Origin: Hyparrhenia diplandra
Taxonomy: Eukaryota; Streptophyta; Magnoliopsida; Poales; Poaceae
Reading direction: 5' to 3'
Length of the DNA stretch: 64,000 nt
Assembly (NCBI GenBank): GCA_015847255.1
Contig: JADLZK010012646.1
Coordinates: 372,001-436,000 of the forward strand
A model generated the notes under the pieces. It did not search any database. It was not told the origin of the DNA and was given only the letters and a program-made list of their open reading frames with translations. Position numbers and translations under genes: made by a program. This document shows positions 58,588 to 64,000 of this stretch, one piece after another (position 1 is the first letter of the stretch; every line of letters begins with the position of its first letter).

Positions 58588-58860
58588 TGTTGTGAAACAT
58601 GTCGTCAGCGGTTAGGACCTTCCCCTCTCCGTCTCTCATGATCAATACAGTAAATGAGAAGTAGAACAAGTAGACACAAGATAGGGAGACTATTCTTTAT
58701 TCATCTGAATATTGGTGATTACAACATAGAGCTCCCACATATATATATATAGTCCTGCCAAGACCTCAGAGTTTCGGTAAGAGCCCACATACAAACGGAC
58801 TAGGATTAGGATTCAACCTTCTCCTTTCCTTCTAGGACAGAGCCCGTGTGTTTTACAACA
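58588..58860 (-). repeat. 5' LTR of the LARD-like element
   Basis: 273 bp partner of 52190-52458. Confidence 0.95.
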
Positions 58861-58940
58861 ATTTCGAATACGGATAGTGTTTTTGCGGATATGCATGGCG
58901 GATAATACGGATATCCATATCCAATTTCCACCCCTGCCTC

Positions 58941-59419
58941 TAGCTCACAGGACACGGCGACGGGCGTCGCAGGCGCACCCCACTGGCACCAGGCGGCTTG
59001 AGGCGAACGCCGGCGGCTGGAGGAGCCAGCGGAGGCGCATCCCGACTCCCGTGTTCCCAGCGACGGCGGCGCCTCCGCAGACGGCTGCGCGCGTTTCCCT
59101 TCTTTCTGGCGGCAGGACGGCTGCCAGGTGCCAGAGGAGGCGCATCCCGTTCTCCCGGCGGCGGCTGCGCACCACGCGGAGGCCAGGCGGCACATCATTC
59201 AGTGGCGGCTGGCTGCAAGCCTGTCCCCAACGTCCAGCGATGGTGCCTCCTTTGGCGAGCACTAGCAGTAGAAGCTCGCTGCACTGCACGCACAGACGGT
59301 AGCAGTCAAGCCGAAGTTCTAAATACGACAAGTTTCGATAGCAAACTAAATGGCAGCTAAAATTATAGCTTGTGAAATCTTTGGCTTAGGTATATACAGT
59401 ATTTTAGAAACCAACCACA
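58941..59419. other. GC-rich unassigned sequence
   Basis: Overlapping ORFs on both strands (141 and 128 codons) arise from base composition. GAGGCGCATCCCG occurs twice (about 59033 and 59140). No protein recognised. Confidence 0.3.
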
Positions 59420-59578
59420 CAAACAGGTAATGACGATGGGCATAGTACGTAGTCCGGACGTCCACCTGGAACATGATGGCGTAGGGAAGCAGGGAAGCAG
59501 CGCACCACGACAAAAGGGTTGCTTGGCGTCGCAATGTCGTCTTATCTCTGTTCAACCCAACCAGCCTGAATTCACCAG
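59420..59578. repeat. Repeat segment R2
   Basis: Partner of R1 (48327-48506), same orientation, with deletions in the middle. Confidence 0.75.
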
Positions 59579-60903
59579 TGCGAACACATGGTTGATTATA
59601 ACCATTTGTGTTTAGTTTTTGTGATGAGTCATTGTCAACTCGCAACATTTTTCTTCTATTTTCTTTTTCTTTCTACCTCGGTTACCTTCACCCGGCACAC
59701 GCGGTGTGTCAGAAGACGTTGTTTCTCGGCTTGTGTTGTGTAGGTGTTGAGCTCGAGACGGTGGTCGACGGCGAGGTGAAGATCAAGGAGGATGTGCCGT
59801 GCCGATGGATCCGGAGCGGAGAAGGGCGGACATGAGGCTTGGATTGAGGGACCGGAGCGCCGGGCGGCTAGCCGTGGTGGCTGACACTTGGGACATCGAC
59901 AAGTGCGAGGACGCGTGGAGTGACCGTGTTGGCCGGGTCAAGACGGCGAACGTTGCAAGTTGGGCAAGACTTGGCGGTTCGGGCGGTCGAAGACGGCGGT
60001 GACACGTGTCGAGGCGGTTTGGTGGTTTGGCCTCAAAACCATCGGCGGCAGGTTTCGCGGGTTTGGGCCTCAAAACCCGGGCGGAGGTTCCGATGGCAGT
60101 TTGGTGGATCGAGTCTGTGTGCTGTGATTTTGCTCTCTGATTTGAGTTCGTGTTTTGTGATTTTCGTCACTCTTCTCCCTGCCTTCTTCTAGCGTCGATT
60201 TCTTCGTCCATGGATCGTTTGAGCTCGTTTTTCTTGCATTGATTTGTTCTACGTCGAGAACCTAAGTGATCCACCGCAGGATTTCGGTTGAATCCTCTCG
60301 AATCCGTAGATCGATCCATGTTTAGGTCTAGTGCTCTTATTTCTCGTTTTTCCACGTGATCTGAAATTCCTGGTAACTCGTTCGATCAAACTCGAAATCT
60401 CCTTGGGGATCCTGGTCACCTACACGTCTAGATCATCTAGACTTAATTTTGTGACCTGAGGTTTCTATTTGAGAGAGTTCTTGGCGATTTTGTGTGAGGA
60501 AGTTCAAAATCGCCATGGAATCACGAGTCTGTTCTTGCTGTCCAGGAGGTCGCGGACAGTCCGGCTTTAAGCCCGGACAGTTCGGTCTACGGCGGACAGT
60601 CCGCACTTGGCCCGCGGACACTCCGAGCCCGTAGGTTCCTTGTGTCCAGCAGCTTGGCTAGAAGTTCGTTTTTCTGAAGTTGAACGGCGGACAGTCCGGC
60701 CCTGAGCGCGGACAGTCCGACGTTCAAGCTTCGCTCGATTCCAGCAGGTTTCCCTTCTGGTCTGTTTCTGGAACTTTTGCCGGCGGACAGTCCGATCCTC
60801 TAACGGTGGACAGTCCGACCATGTGTGAGCAGTGAGTCCAGCAGGGTTTCAGAGAAGTTTGCTTTCGAGTTTTTGGCTGGCGGACTGTCCTGTCTCCTAG
60901 CGC
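59579..60903 (+). other. Probable 5' region of a copia-type element with CGGACAGTCCG motifs
   Basis: No gene recognised; a 67-codon frame at 59799 is weak. From 60541 to 60910 the near-palindrome GCGGACAGTCCG recurs about every 40-60 bp (roughly seven copies, some changed). Such motifs occur in leaders or LTRs of panicoid copia elements, and the SIRE-like coding region follows after repeat copy C. No LTR end was located. Confidence 0.4.
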
Positions 60904-61327
60904 GGACAGTGTGGACTAGTGAAGGAACAGAGTCCAAAAGTTGATGTTCTATCCACAACTCAAGCAGGTATGTGTTCTTGTTTACACAAAAGGCCAATCA
61001 TCTAATATTTTAATAGCACTTAATTCTTGGACTGCAAGGGGCGCGGCAGAGAGACTGCAATGCGGGTGTCGCCGCCCCGTCCAACGAGTGTTCACCGGCT
61101 AGCCGCCGGCCTCCACCAACTGCTACTCTGGATGAACTCCCTCCAACTGTGGAATAGGTCCGCGCCAGCTCTCAAACACCGGGATTGGTGGGTATGCTCA
61201 CTTCGGCAGCAGGGACAGCGACATTGACAAGTTTGTCAAGACCGATGGAGATAGCATGGCTGACTGGGATGGAATAAGGGTGCACCGGCTTGACATGTTC
61301 CTATCACGAGGTCGGGAGGAGATGGCA
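60904..61327 (+). repeat. Dispersed repeat, copy C (shortest)
   Basis: Starts at CAGTGTGGACTAGTGAAGG, exactly where a GCGGACAGT motif breaks off, and stops at GGGAGGAGATGGCAG. It is close to copy B over its whole length. It sits between the motif region and the gag of the SIRE-like element, replacing the expected gag N-terminus. Confidence 0.75.
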
Positions 61328-64000
61328 GAGGGGAACTGACACATCGGGTTTAGGCTTTGCTATAGGTAGGAAGGGCAAAAACTTGTTTGGCAAGGTTGGT
61401 GAGTTGAGTGGAGTGAAAATGAGTGAGATGCCTACCACTACTCCCAAGTTTGTCAAGATCAACCCATCTAAGTCTACCAAGCCCTCTGTGACAGTGAGAG
61501 ATGGAGTGTTTGAAGAACTCCTAAAGCTCCACCACCAAAGCAAGTGTGGATTCCAAAACCTAACCATCTCAGAAACCCACTTGACACTCTCCCAAACATC
61601 TCTGAGGGTCCCCTTTCCAAAGCTAAGCCTCCACCAAGAGTGAACCAATCCCAGAAAAGAGTGAGCCAACAACCACCCAAGAGAGAGGTGAGGTATCACT
61701 GTGAGTACTGTGAGAGGGATGGTCACCTTGCTGAGTTTCGCTTTAGGAGGAAGAGAGATGAAAGGCGTATGAGGTGAACAGTCGCACCATGTACCGTACT
61801 CCTCTTAGGGTACATGTGCCACGTGTTCCGAGGCGCATTGCTAGGCCAAGAGGTGCAATGCCTCAAGGTACTAGGCCTCAGGTTGCTAGACCACGTGGTG
61901 GTCAGTCCCGGCGTGGTTCAAGTCATGGTCGATATGACAATGAATCCCGTGGCAGTGGCTTTCGGTATCACAGTCCTAGCGAGCCACGTTTTCCCTTTCA
62001 TGGTGATCGCTTCTCTCCCATGAGACATGGAATGTTTGGTGTCCCTAACACTTTTCCAAGGCAAATGGGTCAACACTGGTTTCCTCCTTACATGACTAAC
62101 CCCAGTGTTGTGCCATTTGCTCATCCCATGTCTTTCTATTGATGCATGTTACTCGGTTGGAGAACACATGGCTAATGGATTTCGGATGCCCGCGCCACAA
62201 GACCAGAAGTGCCAAGTGGTTCTCCAGCCTCAGTCCCGTGAAGAACAAGGAGTTCATCACTTTCGGGGACAATAGCAAAGGTAAAATCGTCTCTCATGGG
62301 TCCGTTCTCAAGGATGTTGCATTGGTTTCCAATTTGCACTTTAATTTGCTCTCGGTTTCGCAACTCCTTGGGGATGGATTTGAGGTGCGCTTTAAGCCAG
62401 GTTGTTCTCAGATTTTGGATTCTCGAGAAAACTTAGTTTGTTGGATTGTGCCTTATGGGAATGTGTTTCGAGCCGATTTTTCTCGCTCTTCTGGCACTTC
62501 TAGGTGTTTGATAGCTGGATCCTCTTCTGAACTTTGGAAGTGGCATAGGAGGCTCGGTCACTTGAGTTTCGACTTGCTTGCAAGGTTGAGCTCACTTGAC
62601 CTAATCCAAGGATTGCCTAAACTAAAGTTCGAAAAGGATTTGGTTTGTCATCCTTGTCGCCATGGTAAGATGGTAGCCGCTTCTCACCCTCCTGTGAATC
62701 AAATCATGACCAAGGAGCCCGGTGAGCTTTTGCATATGGACACCATTGGCCTGGCTAGAGTTATGTCTGAGGGAGGGAAGTGGTATGTTCTTGTGGTTGT
62801 GGATGATTTTTTGAGATATTCTTGGGTGTTTTTCAAGAGGACAAAGGATGAGGCATTTACTCATGTTCGAGGTTTGATTTTAAGGTTGCAAAATGAGTTT
62901 CCTAAACGTACCATGAGAGCTATCCGTAGTGACAAGTTTAAGAATGCTCAATTTGACACCTTCTGCACTTCATTGGGCCTTGAACATCAGTTTTCTTCCC
63001 CCTATGTTCCTCAGCAAAATGGCATTGTTGAACGCAAAAATCAGACCCTTGTCGAAATGGCCCGGACGATGCTTGGTGAGCACAAGACTCCGAGGCGATA
63101 TTGGGCCGAAGCGATCAACACTGCATGCCATGTCTCTAACCGCATTTTCCTCAGGGCTTTTACTAAGAAAACGTCATATGAGCTGCGGTTCGGGAGGATG
63201 CCCAAGGTAACTCAGTTCAGAGTGTTCGGCTGTAAGTGTTTCATACTCAAGAAGGGTAAGTTGGACAAGTTTGAGTCTAGGTCTTTGGATGGTATCTTTC
63301 TTGGTTATGCTGTACATTCTCATGCTTATCGAGTACTTAACCTTGATACTAACTGAGTCATAGATACCTATGAAGTGACTTTTGATGAGACTATGCCTTG
63401 TACAGCCCCTGTCTTTGAGTGTGCAAGTGAGTAGCAGCTTGGAGAGAGCATTTTTGTGGAAGATGAGCAGGAGGATGAAGTTTGGGGTGCTCCCAAGCCA
63501 CTCCCAGTGGCTGCCCACTCGAGCCTGCGATGCCCTTCACGACCGGTGGCCCCAATCCGACTACTTCCACTTCTTGGGGACCCGTCGAGCCGCTTCCTCA
63601 GCATGCACCGGCTGCACCGAGGGCGTTCATTTCTTTGGTGAGGGGAGGCGACTTCTTCGAGGCAAGCGCCACAGCACATCCAGAATCGCCATCCACCTCA
63701 CACCATGATTGGTGATCTTGACCAAAGGGTCACAAGGTCAAAAACTTATCAAATCTCTCATTATGCTCATTCTGCCATTGTTGCTTCCACTTTGCCCGAA
63801 GATGTTGGCACCGCTATGAATGAACCAGGTTGGGTCAATGCTATGCATGAGGAGTTAGAGAACTTTGAGAGAAACCAGGTATGGGTTTTAGTGCCACCAC
63901 CTTCAGATTGCCATCCCATAGGAACCAAGTGGGTTTATAAGAACAAAAAAAATGAGGATGGGGTTGTGGTGAGAAACAAGGCTAGGTTGGTAGCTCAGGG
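61328..64000 (+). pseudogene. copia gag-pol, SIRE/Maximus-like, 5' replaced and 3' cut by the window
   Basis: Late gag (GKNLFGKVGELSGVKMSEMP) leads to a zinc knuckle at about 61700-61740: Cys, Cys and His are present, but the last Cys is Arg. A frame change follows at 61777, then an Arg/Gly/Pro-rich linker to a stop at 62142. The next frame (62139-63356) starts with the protease (WLMDFGCPRH, where DSG has become DFG), gag-pre-integrase (WHRRLGHLSFDLLARL) and the integrase core (HMDTIG, VVVDDFLRYSWVFF, IRSDKFKN, QNGIVERKN). A stop at 63354 and more breaks follow. Reverse transcriptase begins at about 63810 (EPGWVNAMHEELENFERNQV, IGTKWVYKNK) and runs off the window at KARLVAQG. Integrase before reverse transcriptase proves copia. 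Stops and active-site changes make it non-autonomous. Confidence 0.85.

Larger units (their letters stand above)
52190..58860 (-). mobile_element. LTR retrotransposon derivative without recognisable coding capacity (LARD-like)
   Basis: Short LTRs (52190-52458 and 58588-58860), a perfect 5-bp target duplication ATTTC (52185-52189, 58861-58865), a polypurine tract CCAAGGGGAG beside the left LTR and a primer-site region CGTTATCAGCACGAG beside the right LTR fix the minus orientation. These signals resemble those of small-LTR copia elements. The 6.1-kb interior has no gag-pol motif in any frame. It has two parts: a GC-rich leader-like part (about 57050-58560) and a long AT-rich part (52660-56760) with many mini-hairpins. 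It must rely on another element's enzymes. Confidence 0.88.

Overview
The window is plant nuclear DNA from a grass. It is a stack of nested transposable elements with three gene-like islands. The elements are typical of grasses: an Angela/BARE-like copia, a Tat-lineage gypsy with an antisense ORF, a SIRE-like copia, CACTA elements with TTTGCCGAG subterminal repeats, Stowaway and Tourist MITEs, a tRNA-derived SINE and L1-type LINEs. I cannot name the species. The CGGACAGTCCG motifs near 60.6 kb are reminiscent of panicoid grass retroelements, which is only a weak hint. There are no bacterial-type features.

Layout. 1-19397: a minus-strand Ty3/gypsy element. Its 5' LTR is 18091-19397, gag and pol run leftward, and an antisense ORF lies on the plus strand at about 39-3326. 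Its gag is split by a complete minus-strand Ty1/copia element (8270-16136) with a perfect 5-bp target duplication. 19398-20870: LINE relics. 21321-24254: a WNK kinase gene on the minus strand, damaged in three places. 24635-25005: a SINE. 26.4-28.1 kb: repeat copy A and a LINE endonuclease scrap. 28997-30034: a CACTA-type non-autonomous element with 149-bp tandem repeats and a tRNA-like patch. 30386-30727: a Stowaway MITE. 30933-34180: a 5'-truncated LINE with 15-bp target duplications. 34669-34902: a Tourist MITE. 35117-42001: a second truncated LINE that carries a 5.1-kb CACTA transposon (35803-40878).

42.1-44.4 kb: a truncated DUF4220 gene bracketed by direct repeats. 45009-46354: two DMP (DUF679) membrane-protein units fused in tandem. 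46.6-51.5 kb: CACTA transposase remnants, a small CACTA-type element nested in them, a 1-kb segmental duplication, and repeat copy B. 52190-58860: an LTR element with 269/273-bp LTRs and no recognisable gag-pol. Its AT-rich interior is unusually rich in short hairpins; this is the most unusual signal here. 59.4-64.0 kb: repeat copy C and a SIRE-like copia that runs off the right edge.

Nothing here forms a pathway. The genes are isolated, and the story is one of nested insertion. Every host-like gene carries at least one small frameshift, and the LTR pair of the inner copia differs mostly by 1-3-nt indels. Base-level sequence or assembly errors must therefore be weighed against true pseudogenisation throughout.
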